A DNA stretch of 16,625 nt from Thermoplasmatota archaeon (GCA_023379345.1 JAMCUV010000042.1:1-16625), one strand, 5' to 3'; shown: positions 1-6,957, counted from the first letter of the stretch. The notes: generated by a model from the letters alone, not told the origin. Translations and numbers: made by a program.

Positions 1-1001
1 CTCAGGTTGTTGCCATAGTCAAACACCTTTGACCCGTTCTGCTTGAACCACAGCATTGCGCTGGTCTCCTTCACTATGGAGGCGTAAACGGCCTTGCGGT
101 ATCCATCCGGATCACGGTTCCTGAAATCTGCAGCAGATTCCACAGTGTATCCCTCTGGAATGTATCCAAGGTTGAGATCATGGGCTGCTGTCTGGTCCGA
201 TACCACATCCGGTACCACCTTCATGGACATGAGTTGCGAATAAACAGTTGCTGCATTCCCCAGAAGTCCTATTGAAAGGGGCTTCCCAGCCTGAACTGCC
301 TCGTCCTTCATTTTCAGGGCCTTTTCCAGGCTGTCTGTCCATGTGTCCAGGTATTTTCCATTGATTCTCCTGTGTATCTTCTCAGGATTTACCTCCACAA
401 CAATGCCGACCCCATTGTTCATTGTTATTGCAAGAGGCTGTGCTCCCCCCATTTCCCCAAGCCCGGCGGTCAGGAACCATTTTCCCCTGAGATCCTTGGA
501 ATGGAAATCCTTCCTGGCAATTGCGGCCAGTGTTTCGTAAGTTCCCTGAAGAACACCCTGTGATCCAATATAAATCCAGCTGCCAGCGGTCATCTGGCCA
601 AACATGGTGAGGCCCCTGCGTTCCAGGTCCCAGAATATATCATCTGTGGCCCACCTTGGAACAATCTGCGCGTTGGCTATGAGCACACGGGGTGCCCACT
701 TTGATGTCTTGAACGCACCAACCGGTTTCCCGGACTGAATGAGCAGTGTTTCGTCGTTATACAGTTCCTTCAGCATGCTGATTATCTCATTGAATGCGTC
801 CCAGCTTCTTGCAGCCTTTCCTTTGCCTCCGTAAACAATGAGGTTATCCGGGTCCATGGCCACATCCGGATCAAGATTGTTCATGAGGAGCCTCATTGCT
901 GCCTCCTGCCCCCAGCCCCTGGTATGCAGCTCACTGCCGTGTGGTGCATGTATCACGTGCTCAATTTTTCTTGGAGCATCATATTCTTTCTCAACTGTCA
1001 T
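1..1001 (-). CDS. hutU: Urocanate hydratase (urocanase), N-terminal part; gene runs off the left edge
   Basis: Urocanase converts urocanate to imidazolonepropionate, the second step of histidine breakdown, using tightly bound NAD+ as an electrophile in the cytoplasm. About 333 residues are visible, of a family usually near 550. The translation starts MTVEKEYDAP and carries family landmarks: RGWGQEAAMR near the N-terminus, the NLIVYGGKGKAARSW segment, the TMFGQMTAGSWIYIGSQG core, and the GLGEMGGAQPLAITMNNG NAD-binding stretch. The last visible residues, FDYGNN, lie shortly before the catalytic Cys region, so that residue cannot be checked here. The start is the ATG at 1001; an in-frame stop lies a few codons upstream and there is no other in-frame start. 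Other hut genes, if linked, would lie beyond the left edge. Family identification is secure. Confidence 0.96.
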   Translation of the reverse strand, partial: MTVEKEYDAPRKIEHVIHAPHGSELHTRGWGQEAAMRLLMNNLDPDVAMDPDNLIVYGGKGKAARSWDAFNEIISMLKELYNDETLLIQSGKPVGAFKTSKWAPRVLIANAQIVPRWATDDIFWDLERRGLTMFGQMTAGSWIYIGSQGVLQGTYETLAAIARKDFHSKDLRGKWFLTAGLGEMGGAQPLAITMNNGVGIVVEVNPEKIHRRINGKYLDTWTDSLEKALKMKDEAVQAGKPLSIGLLGNAATVYSQLMSMKVVPDVVSDQTAAHDLNLGYIPEGYTVESAADFRNRDPDGYRKAVYASIVKETSAMLWFKQNGSKVFDYGNNL

Positions 1002-1041
1002 GATGAGAATATCACTTTAATTTGATTAAGTCTTTTGATTC

Positions 1042-1051
1042 GATATATTTT
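1042..1051 (-). promoter_or_regulatory. Candidate TATA box for hutU
   Basis: On the minus strand this reads AAAATATATC, centred about 46 bp before the hutU ATG. Transcription would start near 1022 and leave a leader of roughly 20 nt that contains a weak Shine-Dalgarno-like GTGAT. The assignment rests only on sequence resemblance and spacing. Confidence 0.45.
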
Positions 1052-1196
1052 GAATGCAGACCAGGCCGATCCAGTATGATCCGGAAGACGTGAGAATGGT
1101 ACTGAACTAATGCCCATGATAGGTATCTGGGCAGCTCGTGATTCGCCCGTATCACCATGATCAGTCACAACTTAAATGCGAACGGTCTTGCTTAAG

Positions 1197-1216
1197 ATTC
1201 TGGACTTATCCAGAAT
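1197..1216. repeat. Perfect 8-bp inverted repeat with 4-nt loop
   Basis: ATTCTGGA, then CTTA, then TCCAGAAT, a perfect dyad. It could form an RNA hairpin or be a protein-binding site in the hutU/xthA gap. No function can be assigned from sequence alone. Confidence 0.7.
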
Positions 1217-1308
1217 TGCTGGCTGAATACTTTCTGAATCCTGTTGTTAATGTGGCAATTCACTGCAATGAGAGATCGGGAACTGGGCCTGTTGAAAACC
1301 GGGAAATG

Positions 1309-1316
1309 TTTTAACA
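1309..1316 (+). promoter_or_regulatory. Candidate TATA box for xthA
   Basis: TTTTAACA is centred about 25 bp before the ATG at 1338. That predicts a leaderless message beginning at that ATG and argues against the upstream GTG at 1317 as start, since the GTG would sit at or before the transcription start. Confidence 0.45.
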
Positions 1317-1337
1317 GTGAAGGTTGATACTGATGCA

Positions 1338-2102
1338 ATGACCATCAAGCTCATATCGTGGAATGTGAACGGCCTCAGGGCAGCCATGAAGTCCGGGCTG
1401 CTTGGCTTCATACAGAAGGAATCTCCTGACGTCATGGCAATGCAGGAAGTCAAGATATCCCAGGGCCAGGTCCCTGTGGAACTATCATCCAGCGGCTATA
1501 CCGCATATCTAAATCCTGCCGAGAAAAAGGGCTACAGCGGCACCCTAACGCTCTCAAGGATACATCCCGTTTCACTAATACGAGGGATCGGAAATCCGGA
1601 GTTTGACGGTGAAGGCAGGATAATGGGCCTGGAACTGGATAATTTCTATTTCCTGAATGTGTATTTTCCTAATTCCCAAAGAGGCCTGACAAGGCTGGAT
1701 TATAAGCTGGCATTCAACTCGGAATTTCACAGGTTCTGCAACAAATTACGGGAAAAGAAGCCGGTCATAATAACAGGCGACTTCAATGTCGCACACCGGG
1801 AGATAGATATCGCGAATCCCAAGAGCAATGAGCACAACGCAGGTTTCACAAAGGAGGAGAGAGACTGGATGACAGAGTTCCTGGAAGACGGTTACGTTGA
1901 CACATTCAGGATGTTCAACAGCGATCCGGGCCATTACTCATGGTGGTCGTATATGCACAATGCAAGATCGCGGAATATAGGATGGCGGATAGATTACTTC
2001 GTTGTGTCTGATGACATAAAAACCATGGTGAAGGATGCAGGCATAATGGAGGAAGTCACAGGATCGGATCATGCTCCTGTGTACCTGGTGCTTGATTATT
2101 GA
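1338..2102 (+). CDS. xthA: Exodeoxyribonuclease III / AP endonuclease
   Basis: A base-excision-repair enzyme that cuts DNA 5' to abasic sites and cleans blocked 3' ends; Mg2+-dependent EEP-fold nuclease, 254 aa, the usual family length. Visible motifs in order: ISWNVNGLRAA at 6-16 (metal-site Asn), QE at 36-37 (metal-binding Glu), NVYFPNSQRG, ITGDFNVAHREIDIANP (catalytic Asp and Asn), NIGWRIDYFVVSDD, and the C-terminal GSDHAPV with the Asp-His pair. All catalytic residues appear present. The frame is open from a GTG at 1317, but the ATG at 1338 gives the standard family N-terminus and sits 25 bp after a TATA box. Its last 47 bp overlap the 3' end of the convergent purA gene. Confidence 0.96.
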   Translation: MTIKLISWNVNGLRAAMKSGLLGFIQKESPDVMAMQEVKISQGQVPVELSSSGYTAYLNPAEKKGYSGTLTLSRIHPVSLIRGIGNPEFDGEGRIMGLELDNFYFLNVYFPNSQRGLTRLDYKLAFNSEFHRFCNKLREKKPVIITGDFNVAHREIDIANPKSNEHNAGFTKEERDWMTEFLEDGYVDTFRMFNSDPGHYSWWSYMHNARSRNIGWRIDYFVVSDDIKTMVKDAGIMEEVTGSDHAPVYLVLDY

Positions 2103-3381
2103 GCACAGAAGTATCCCTGATTATGGTATTTTCCCGGCCTTCCCCAAGTGATATTATGTCCACCGGGATGTCCAGGAGCTCCTCTACTTTTTCAACATAC
2201 ATCCTTAGTGCCGCAGGAAGAGCGCCGAAGGTGTAGCCGCCTTCTGGCTGGGCAAGTTTTCCCCAGGGTTCCATATCTATATAGTCCAGTTCCACCCCTG
2301 AAAACTCATCATAACTTCTAGGTATGTAATCAATCTCCTTCCCATCTTTCCTGTAGGCCGTGCAGATCCTTATCTTATCCATCTGCCCCAGTGTGTCCAG
2401 CCTGGTGACAGCCAGTGCATCAACGTCATTCATCATGATGGAATATCTGAGCATGGGGATATCAAGCCATCCCACGCGCCTTGGCCTTCCAGTCGTGGTG
2501 CCAAACTCATGTCCCAGGTCCCTGAGCTTTGCTGCCTGAGTTTCCTCAAGTTCCGTGGGAAAAGGCCCAGAACCGACTTTTGACATGTAGGCTTTTGCCA
2601 CTCCGATGACATAATCCACTTTCCGGAATGGGAATCCTGCGCCCAGGGATAATGCTCCAGCAAGCGCATTGGAAGAGGTCACGAATGGATACATTCCGAA
2701 GTCTATGTCAAGCATTGTCCCCTGCGCGCCCTCAAACAGTATGCTTTTTCCATTCCTGTACTGCCTGAAAATTTCAAGTTCAGTGTATTCAAGGAACGGC
2801 GTGAGCCTCTGGCCAACACTGTATAATTCATCCGCCATGGCTTCCCTTTTTTCCTGTTTGCTGAATTCAGTGTCGGCTAGCAGGCTTTCTTTCATTCTGT
2901 ATATGGTCTCGACTTTTTCCCTGAGAATATCACGGCTCAGGAGGTCCACCATCCTTATGCCGGTTCTTGCATACTTGTCCTCGTAGGTGGGGCCTATGCC
3001 CTGGGCGGTGGTTCCAATGCTCAACTTTGATCTTACAGACTCTTCTTTTGTGTCAAGTATCTTGTGCATTGGGGTAACCACGTGTGCCATCTTGCTTATG
3101 ATAATGTGTGAAGAGCAGCCTGAGGCAGTGAGCTTGTCCATTTCATCGGCAAGCCCATGGGGATCGATCACCATTCCATTCCCCAGTACAACGGTCTCGC
3201 ATCTTAGAGATCCTGATGGTATCAGGTGAAACTTGTAGGTTTTCCCGTTTGCAACAACCGTATGGCCAGCATTCCCGCCGCCGTTGAATCTCACTGATAC
3301 CTGAAACATTCCGCTGAGGAAGTCCGTGATCTTACCCTTGCCCTCATCGCCAAATTGCAACCCGAGAACAGCAGCTATCAT
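2056..3381 (-). CDS. purA: Adenylosuccinate synthetase
   Basis: Joins IMP and aspartate with GTP hydrolysis to make adenylosuccinate, the first committed step to AMP. 441 aa. GDEGKGK at 11-17 contains the catalytic Asp12; GGGNAGHT includes His40. Later come TAQGIGPTYEDK, the IMP-binding segment LFEGAQGTMLDIDFG, FPTELEE, GTTTGRPRRVGWLD and the guanine-binding region near AVTRLDTLG. The frame is open to 3396, but the ATG at 3381 matches the family N-terminus and has a near-perfect Shine-Dalgarno, GGAGGTG, six bases upstream. The C-terminus extends about 15 residues past the point where the family normally ends (after GRENTIIRDT), and this tail is where it overlaps xthA antisense. No purine neighbours are present. 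Confidence 0.97.
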   Translation of the reverse strand: MIAAVLGLQFGDEGKGKITDFLSGMFQVSVRFNGGGNAGHTVVANGKTYKFHLIPSGSLRCETVVLGNGMVIDPHGLADEMDKLTASGCSSHIIISKMAHVVTPMHKILDTKEESVRSKLSIGTTAQGIGPTYEDKYARTGIRMVDLLSRDILREKVETIYRMKESLLADTEFSKQEKREAMADELYSVGQRLTPFLEYTELEIFRQYRNGKSILFEGAQGTMLDIDFGMYPFVTSSNALAGALSLGAGFPFRKVDYVIGVAKAYMSKVGSGPFPTELEETQAAKLRDLGHEFGTTTGRPRRVGWLDIPMLRYSIMMNDVDALAVTRLDTLGQMDKIRICTAYRKDGKEIDYIPRSYDEFSGVELDYIDMEPWGKLAQPEGGYTFGALPAALRMYVEKVEELLDIPVDIISLGEGRENTIIRDTSVLNNQAPGTQEHDPIL

Positions 3382-3387
3382 ACTATG

Positions 3388-3394
3388 CACCTCC
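3388..3394 (-). promoter_or_regulatory. Strong Shine-Dalgarno that fixes the purA start
   Basis: On the minus strand GGAGGTG ends six bases before the ATG at 3381. It lies inside the five extra codons that the longer ATG start at 3396 would add, which argues that the shorter start is used. Confidence 0.75.
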
Positions 3395-3424
3395 ATGAAG
3401 CAGATGATGGCAAAATTTCAAAGA

Positions 3425-3434
3425 CCATATAAGG
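3425..3434 (-). promoter_or_regulatory. Candidate TATA box for purA
   Basis: Minus-strand CCTTATATGG is centred about 48 bp before the chosen ATG. The predicted start near 3404 gives a leader of about 23 nt, long enough to contain the GGAGGTG ribosome site. Confidence 0.5.
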
Positions 3435-3538
3435 GGCTGGGCACAGCTTGAAAACTTTTTTGAAGTCCACTTCCAAATCATTGTTTCTTGCCTAATAAGG
3501 CTTCGCGACGCTTCAACCTGAAGGCTCTGTGACAGCAT

Positions 3539-3560
3539 GTTCCTGTGTCGATGCAGGAAC
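3539..3560. repeat. 7-bp inverted repeat (inner hairpin of a larger fold)
   Basis: GTTCCTG and CAGGAAC flank an 8-nt loop. The hairpin sits inside an outer pairing of CTGAA (3518-3522) with TTCAG (3565-3569), giving a nested stem arrangement in the purA/icd gap. Confidence 0.6.
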
Positions 3561-3639
3561 TTATTTCAGGCGTTCGGGCATTAACTATGGACATCTGGGC
3601 CATGCCAGCCAGCACCTGCTGAATTTCCACCGCTCTCGT

Positions 3640-3669
3640 CATGATAAAAGAACCCGCTCCCATGATAAA
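3640..3669. repeat. Pair of 9-bp direct repeats spaced 21 bp
   Basis: CATGATAAA occurs at 3640-3648 and again at 3661-3669, a phase of two DNA helical turns. This spacing would suit two copies of a DNA-binding protein, but chance is possible for AT-rich 9-mers. Confidence 0.5.
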
Positions 3670-3769
3670 GAGGCAATCCTTACTGCCAGAATTATCTTCA
3701 AACAGGCCACTGGAAGAATGCACAGGGAATAGTGAATATTTACTCATAACCAGTATTGATACAAGACTG

Positions 3770-3779
3770 AAAATATAAG
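3770..3779 (+). promoter_or_regulatory. Candidate TATA box for icd
   Basis: AAAATATAAG is centred about 35 bp before the icd ATG, predicting a transcription start near 3800 and a leader of roughly 10 nt. Confidence 0.5.
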
Positions 3780-3809
3780 AGTGAATAAGGAATTCCACAG
3801 AGATAACAC

Positions 3810-5024
3810 ATGGCATACATTAAGGTGATAGAGGGAAAGGGCATGCAGATACCCAGCAATCCAACAATAGGTTACATAGAAGGTGACGGAATTGGACCAG
3901 ACATTACCAAGGCATCCATAGCAGCAATTAACGCTTCACTGGAAATAGCATACAAGGGTCAGAGGAACATTGTCTGGGAGAAGGTCCTGGCTGGAGAGGA
4001 GGCCATGGAAAATACAGGGAAGCACCTACCGCAGGAATCTCTTGATCTTCTGAAGAAGTGTGTTGTATCCATAAAGGGGCCGCTGACAACACCCATTGGC
4101 CAGGGTTTCAGGAGCCTGAACGTCACCCTGAGGCAGTATTTTGACCTGTATGCTAACATAAGACCGGTCAAGTTCTTTCCCGGAGTTCCGTCTCCGGTGA
4201 AAAATCCAGAGAAGATGAACATGGTTGTGTTCAGGGAAAACACAGAAGATCTCTACATGGGAATAGAATGGAAATATGATTCACCTGAAGCAACAATGCT
4301 CAGGAAATTCCTCTCGGATAATTTCTCTGTTAACCTTACAGACGACACTGGAATTGGCATAAAGCCAATCAGCAGGTTCAGATCAGCAAGGCTGGTCAGG
4401 AAGGCACTTGAATATGCCGTCCAGAACAAGAGGAAGAGCGTCACCCTGGTTCACAAGGGAAACATCATGAAGTATACAGAGGGCGCATTCAAGGACTGGG
4501 GCTATGAAGTGGCAAGAACAGAATTCGGAGACAAGACGGTAACTGAGGAGGAATACCTGAAACAGCCCGAGGCTTTTCCCTCAAGGATAGTGGTGAAGGA
4601 CAGGATAACTGACAACATGTTCCAGCAGGTCCTCACAAGGACTGAGGACTATGATATCATTGCAACAACCAACCTCAACGGGGATTATCTATCAGATGCC
4701 CTTGCTGCCCAGGTGGGTGGTCTTGGCCTGGCTCCCGGCGGGAATGTGGGCGATGTTTATGCAATATTCGAGGCAGTACACGGCACCGCCCCAAAATATG
4801 CGGGAATGGACGTTGCCAACCCAACCTCCCTGATGCTGTCCGGAGAGATGATGCTCCGCCATCTTGGATGGAACGAAGCCGCTGATATACTTGAGGGAGC
4901 AATAATGTCTGCCTACAAGGACCAGAAGGTAACCCAGGATCTGGCAAGAGTCCTCAATATAAAGGCGCTCAAGTGCAGTGAATTCGCTTCGGAAGTAATA
5001 AAGAGGATGCGGCCCATAAAGTAA
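3810..5024 (+). CDS. icd: Isocitrate dehydrogenase, NADP-type
   Basis: Oxidative decarboxylation of isocitrate to 2-oxoglutarate in the TCA cycle. 404 aa, as in bacterial-type IDH. It shows YIEGDGIGPD near residue 22, the substrate loop RSLNVTLRQ at 101-109 (S102, N104, R108 correspond to E. coli S113, N115, R119), FRENTEDLYMGIEW, TNLNGDYLSD with metal-binding Asp, and the cofactor loop HGTAPKYAG at 324-332. Lys329-Tyr330 match the pair that selects NADP over NAD in E. coli IDH. Arg380 matches E. coli R395, whereas the position of E. coli Y391 is Gln376. The N-terminal 20 residues align with the E. coli N-terminus, supporting the ATG at 3810. It converges on the ALDH gene with only 5 bp between stops. 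Confidence 0.96.
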   Translation: MAYIKVIEGKGMQIPSNPTIGYIEGDGIGPDITKASIAAINASLEIAYKGQRNIVWEKVLAGEEAMENTGKHLPQESLDLLKKCVVSIKGPLTTPIGQGFRSLNVTLRQYFDLYANIRPVKFFPGVPSPVKNPEKMNMVVFRENTEDLYMGIEWKYDSPEATMLRKFLSDNFSVNLTDDTGIGIKPISRFRSARLVRKALEYAVQNKRKSVTLVHKGNIMKYTEGAFKDWGYEVARTEFGDKTVTEEEYLKQPEAFPSRIVVKDRITDNMFQQVLTRTEDYDIIATTNLNGDYLSDALAAQVGGLGLAPGGNVGDVYAIFEAVHGTAPKYAGMDVANPTSLMLSGEMMLRHLGWNEAADILEGAIMSAYKDQKVTQDLARVLNIKALKCSEFASEVIKRMRPIK

Positions 5025-5029
5025 TCCTC

Positions 5030-6400
5030 TTATCTTTTTATGATTGTTTCTCTCACTCCGGACATTTCATCCATGAGGTACTTTATGCCATGCCTGTATG
5101 TCCAGTTCTTCCCAGATCCAGATATGGGTATTGAATCCGGAAGGTAATCCGGGAAATCGTTTATTACCAGGGTGGGGAAAGCCAGTTTCTCGGAGGCAAA
5201 AAACGCAGTATTCATGTCAGATGTGAATATGCTGGCGCTTATTCCGGTGGGAGCATCGTTCGCTATCTTTATTGCCTGGGACATGGATGAGACGGGGGCA
5301 ATCATGGTGATGGGTCCCGGGATGTCATTGTTCCATATGTATGAGGAAGTGTCAATGTTCTCAATTAGCGTGGGCATCATGAGGGAATCTGTTCTTGCAC
5401 CGCCGGATAATATGTTTCCCCCCAGTGATCGGGCAACGGAAACAAAATCTTCCGCAGATTTTGCCTCATCAATGGAAATCATGGGGCCAATGTCTGTCTC
5501 CGGATCCATGGGGTCCCCCACCCTGAAATGCGACACTATCTCCATGAGCCTGTTTTTAAGGTACTCATAGGAGTCCTGATGCACCAGTATCCTCTGGAGG
5601 TGGTGGCCAGTATGGGTGGAAGTCAGGAAGGCGGACCGTGCAATCTGTTCTGCAGCCATGTCAAGATCGGCATCATCCCATACAATTGCCGGGAAATTCC
5701 CGAATATTTCCATAATGTACTTCTTCAGGCCGCCCATTCCTGCTATGCGCGTGGCCGTTTCCCATTTTCCGGAAAAACCCAGGATCTTGATTTCGCGTGA
5801 TTCCACGAGGAACTTCGTGACGTTGCCAAATCCAGATGTCCTGGCCACCTGCACTGAACTGGCCGGGAAGCCTGCCTCCGAAATGATCTTCTGCAGCCGG
5901 TCTGTTGTTGCGGGAGTAAGGCTTGATGGTTTCACTATGACACTGTCCCTCACAGCAAGGGCTGATGCTGTCCTGAATGCAGTTGAAAATAGGGGGCTGA
6001 AGTATGAAGCTATGTACAGCATGGGGCCGAGCGGTATGGGGGCTGAATATGTTATCCGGTTCAGGCCTGAAGGCGAGGTATCAAGTTTCCTTGTCTCACC
6101 GCTGGACTTCAGGATCTCTGACGCGGCTGTCCTGAAAGCTTCCTGTGATCGCAAAACCTCTTCCATGGCCAGCTTTACAGGCTTTCCCGTTTCCTGTGCA
6201 AGCATTTCAGCAAGCATGGAGGCTTCCCGAGATATGATATCTGCAGCCTCCAGCAGGTTTTCCTGTAGCTTGAAACCTGGATATTCCTCAAGGCTGTGAT
6301 GTGCATTTACGCTGTGATGTATCATCTCGCGTGATTCAGGAAGGCTTGTCTCCTTGACTTCGTAAAAACGTGAATCAGTGAACTTGTTACGGATTATCAT
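5030..6400 (-). CDS. Aldehyde-dehydrogenase-superfamily protein lacking the catalytic cysteine
   Basis: 456 aa with the ALDH fold recognisable throughout: AEMLAQETGKPVKLAMEEV in the N-terminal domain, VIVKPSSLTP (NAD(P)-binding Lys), FSGKWETATRIA, MEIFGNFPAIVWDDADLD (keeps the general-base Glu position), RVGDPMDPETDIGPMIS and NDAPTGISASIFTSD. The active site is altered. Where active members read GQxC, this reads THTGHHLQR; there is no Cys there or anywhere in the protein. The usual PW/FNFP motif is SYFSP, losing the oxyanion Asn, and EIFGP is replaced by DIPGP. It is therefore unlikely to be a normal aldehyde oxidiser; a binding, structural or different catalytic role is inferred. The frame extends to a TTG at 6445, but the ATG at 6400 lies 25 bp after a TATA box. 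The nearest family by sequence flavour is lactaldehyde/glyceraldehyde dehydrogenase. Confidence 0.88.
   Translation of the reverse strand: MIIRNKFTDSRFYEVKETSLPESREMIHHSVNAHHSLEEYPGFKLQENLLEAADIISREASMLAEMLAQETGKPVKLAMEEVLRSQEAFRTAASEILKSSGETRKLDTSPSGLNRITYSAPIPLGPMLYIASYFSPLFSTAFRTASALAVRDSVIVKPSSLTPATTDRLQKIISEAGFPASSVQVARTSGFGNVTKFLVESREIKILGFSGKWETATRIAGMGGLKKYIMEIFGNFPAIVWDDADLDMAAEQIARSAFLTSTHTGHHLQRILVHQDSYEYLKNRLMEIVSHFRVGDPMDPETDIGPMISIDEAKSAEDFVSVARSLGGNILSGGARTDSLMMPTLIENIDTSSYIWNNDIPGPITMIAPVSSMSQAIKIANDAPTGISASIFTSDMNTAFFASEKLAFPTLVINDFPDYLPDSIPISGSGKNWTYRHGIKYLMDEMSGVRETIIKR
5035..5039 (+). terminator. Possible oligo-T terminator of icd
   Basis: A run of five T follows the icd stop by ten bases, inside the 3' end of the opposing gene. 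Archaeal termination often uses T-runs without hairpins. The short run makes this tentative. Confidence 0.25.
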
Positions 6401-6420
6401 AATATGAGATTTTCTTCTAC

Positions 6421-6430
6421 TATTAAATAG
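6421..6430 (-). promoter_or_regulatory. Candidate TATA box for the ALDH-like gene
   Basis: Minus-strand CTATTTAATA is centred 25 bp before the ATG at 6400. It lies within the extra codons of the longer TTG-initiated frame, so it also argues for the shorter start and a leaderless message. Confidence 0.55.
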
Positions 6431-6506
6431 GTATAACCTTATCAATTCGTATACTGCTTAATGTACTATTTATGATTTACACTTCATGAAGGCACTGGGA
6501 GATACA

Positions 6507-6929
6507 TCACTTCATATCCAGTTCATAATGCATGGTTTCGTTTTTCCTGACCTCATATTTCCACATGGGCACTTCGCTGGCAATTTCCTCCGCCACGAAT
6601 TTGCATGCTGAAAATGCATCCTCACTTCTTCTTCCCCAGGCCATGACAATTGAAACATAATCACCGATGGATATTTTTCCTGTCCTGAGAATTACAGATA
6701 TGTCGGTGACCTGGAACCTGTCCATTGCATCTGATCTTATGCGTTTAAGGACCCTCAAGGCTGTTTCCTGATCAGTCTCATAATATATCCCCTTGACGTC
6801 AGAAAAACCTGAGAACTGGGTTGCCTTGACCAGTGAAAAGACTGCGCTTCTGTTGTCCGGGTTAGAATCAGCCATGAAATCTGGCAGGTCAATCCTGTCA
6901 TCAGTTATGACCGGTTCCATGTTGATCAT
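6507..6929 (-). CDS. moaE: Molybdopterin synthase catalytic subunit-like protein (MoaE family)
   Basis: MoaE, with the sulfur carrier MoaD, converts cyclic pyranopterin monophosphate to molybdopterin. 140 aa, normal length. Family landmarks: GIYYETDQETALRVLKRI, the ISIGDYVSIVMAWGRRSEDAFSACKFVAEEI core, and PMWKYE, whose Lys124 matches the active-site Lys of the PFWKRE motif in E. coli MoaE. The second active-site Lys, seven residues upstream in E. coli, falls on Ala117 here, and the usual HR-x-G is LRTG, so the enzyme is divergent. The first Met (6929) is used; Met at 6920 is an equally possible start, both just downstream of a TATA box. No moaD or other cofactor genes are in view. It is 106 bp upstream of the ALDH-like gene on the same strand, each with its own promoter. 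Confidence 0.85.
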   Translation of the reverse strand: MINMEPVITDDRIDLPDFMADSNPDNRSAVFSLVKATQFSGFSDVKGIYYETDQETALRVLKRIRSDAMDRFQVTDISVILRTGKISIGDYVSIVMAWGRRSEDAFSACKFVAEEIASEVPMWKYEVRKNETMHYELDMK

Positions 6930-6947
6930 GTTAGTACCATGATTCAG

Positions 6948-6957
6948 TATTTAATAT
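6948..6957 (-). promoter_or_regulatory. Candidate TATA box for moaE
   Basis: TATTTAATAT (minus: ATATTAAATA) is centred 23-24 bp before the ATG at 6929 and 32 bp before the second Met, consistent with a leaderless or very short leader transcript. Confidence 0.5.

Larger units (their letters stand above)
1002..1337. other. Intergenic region between divergent hutU and xthA with three short inverted repeats
   Basis: No convincing gene is seen here. Apart from the two promoters it holds three small hairpin-capable repeats. TGCCCA at 1111-1116 pairs with TGGGCA at 1128-1133. GTGAT at 1138-1142 pairs with ATCAC at 1151-1155. ATTCTGGA at 1197-1204 pairs perfectly with TCCAGAAT at 1209-1216 across a CTTA loop. 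A TATA-like ACTTAAAT near 1170-1177 (+) lies about 25 bp before the last hairpin, so a short RNA beginning near it is conceivable but unproven. Confidence 0.5.
3382..3809. other. Intergenic region between divergent purA and icd; no confident gene, one structured stretch
   Basis: Two open frames cross this gap: 3529-3732 (+, GTG start, 67 aa) and 3478-3816 (-, 112 aa). Neither resembles a family I recognise, and the plus frame uses CGC/CGT Arg codons unlike the AGG-rich neighbours, so I do not call either a gene. The stretch 3506-3576 can fold: CGACGC at 3506-3511 pairs with GCG-T-TCG at 3570-3576, CTGAA at 3518-3522 with TTCAG at 3565-3569, and GTTCCTG at 3539-3545 with CAGGAAC at 3554-3560. 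A direct repeat CATGATAAA at 3640-3648 and 3661-3669 is spaced 21 bp. It could be a small RNA, a decayed gene or regulatory DNA. Confidence 0.45.

Noticed and set aside
1085..1160. tRNA-like look of the stretch ending GTGATTCGCCCGTATCACCA
   Set aside because: The GTGAT/ATCAC stem resembles a T-arm, but there is no matching acceptor stem or anticodon arm upstream, and the loop lacks the TTCRANTC pattern.
1317..1337. GTG start for xthA giving seven extra residues
   Set aside because: The ATG at 1338 starts the standard family N-terminus and is 25 bp after a TATA-like box; the GTG lies at or before the expected transcription start.
3382..3396. ATG start for purA at 3396
   Set aside because: The extra codons contain the GGAGGTG ribosome site for the ATG at 3381, and the family N-terminus begins at the latter.
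3529..3732. Plus-strand 67-codon frame in the purA/icd gap as a gene
   Set aside because: GTG start without a ribosome site, CGC/CGT arginine codons unlike the neighbours, no recognised family, and it overlaps a foldable inverted-repeat stretch.
3478..3816. Minus-strand 112-codon frame across the same gap
   Set aside because: It covers the icd promoter region and the first bases of icd and shows no recognisable motif; the composition looks like random sequence. Kept only as an open question under findings.
5616..6299. 227-codon open frame on the plus strand opposite the ALDH-like gene
   Set aside because: It is fully antisense to a well-matched ALDH-fold protein, shows no recognisable domain and looks like a codon-bias shadow.
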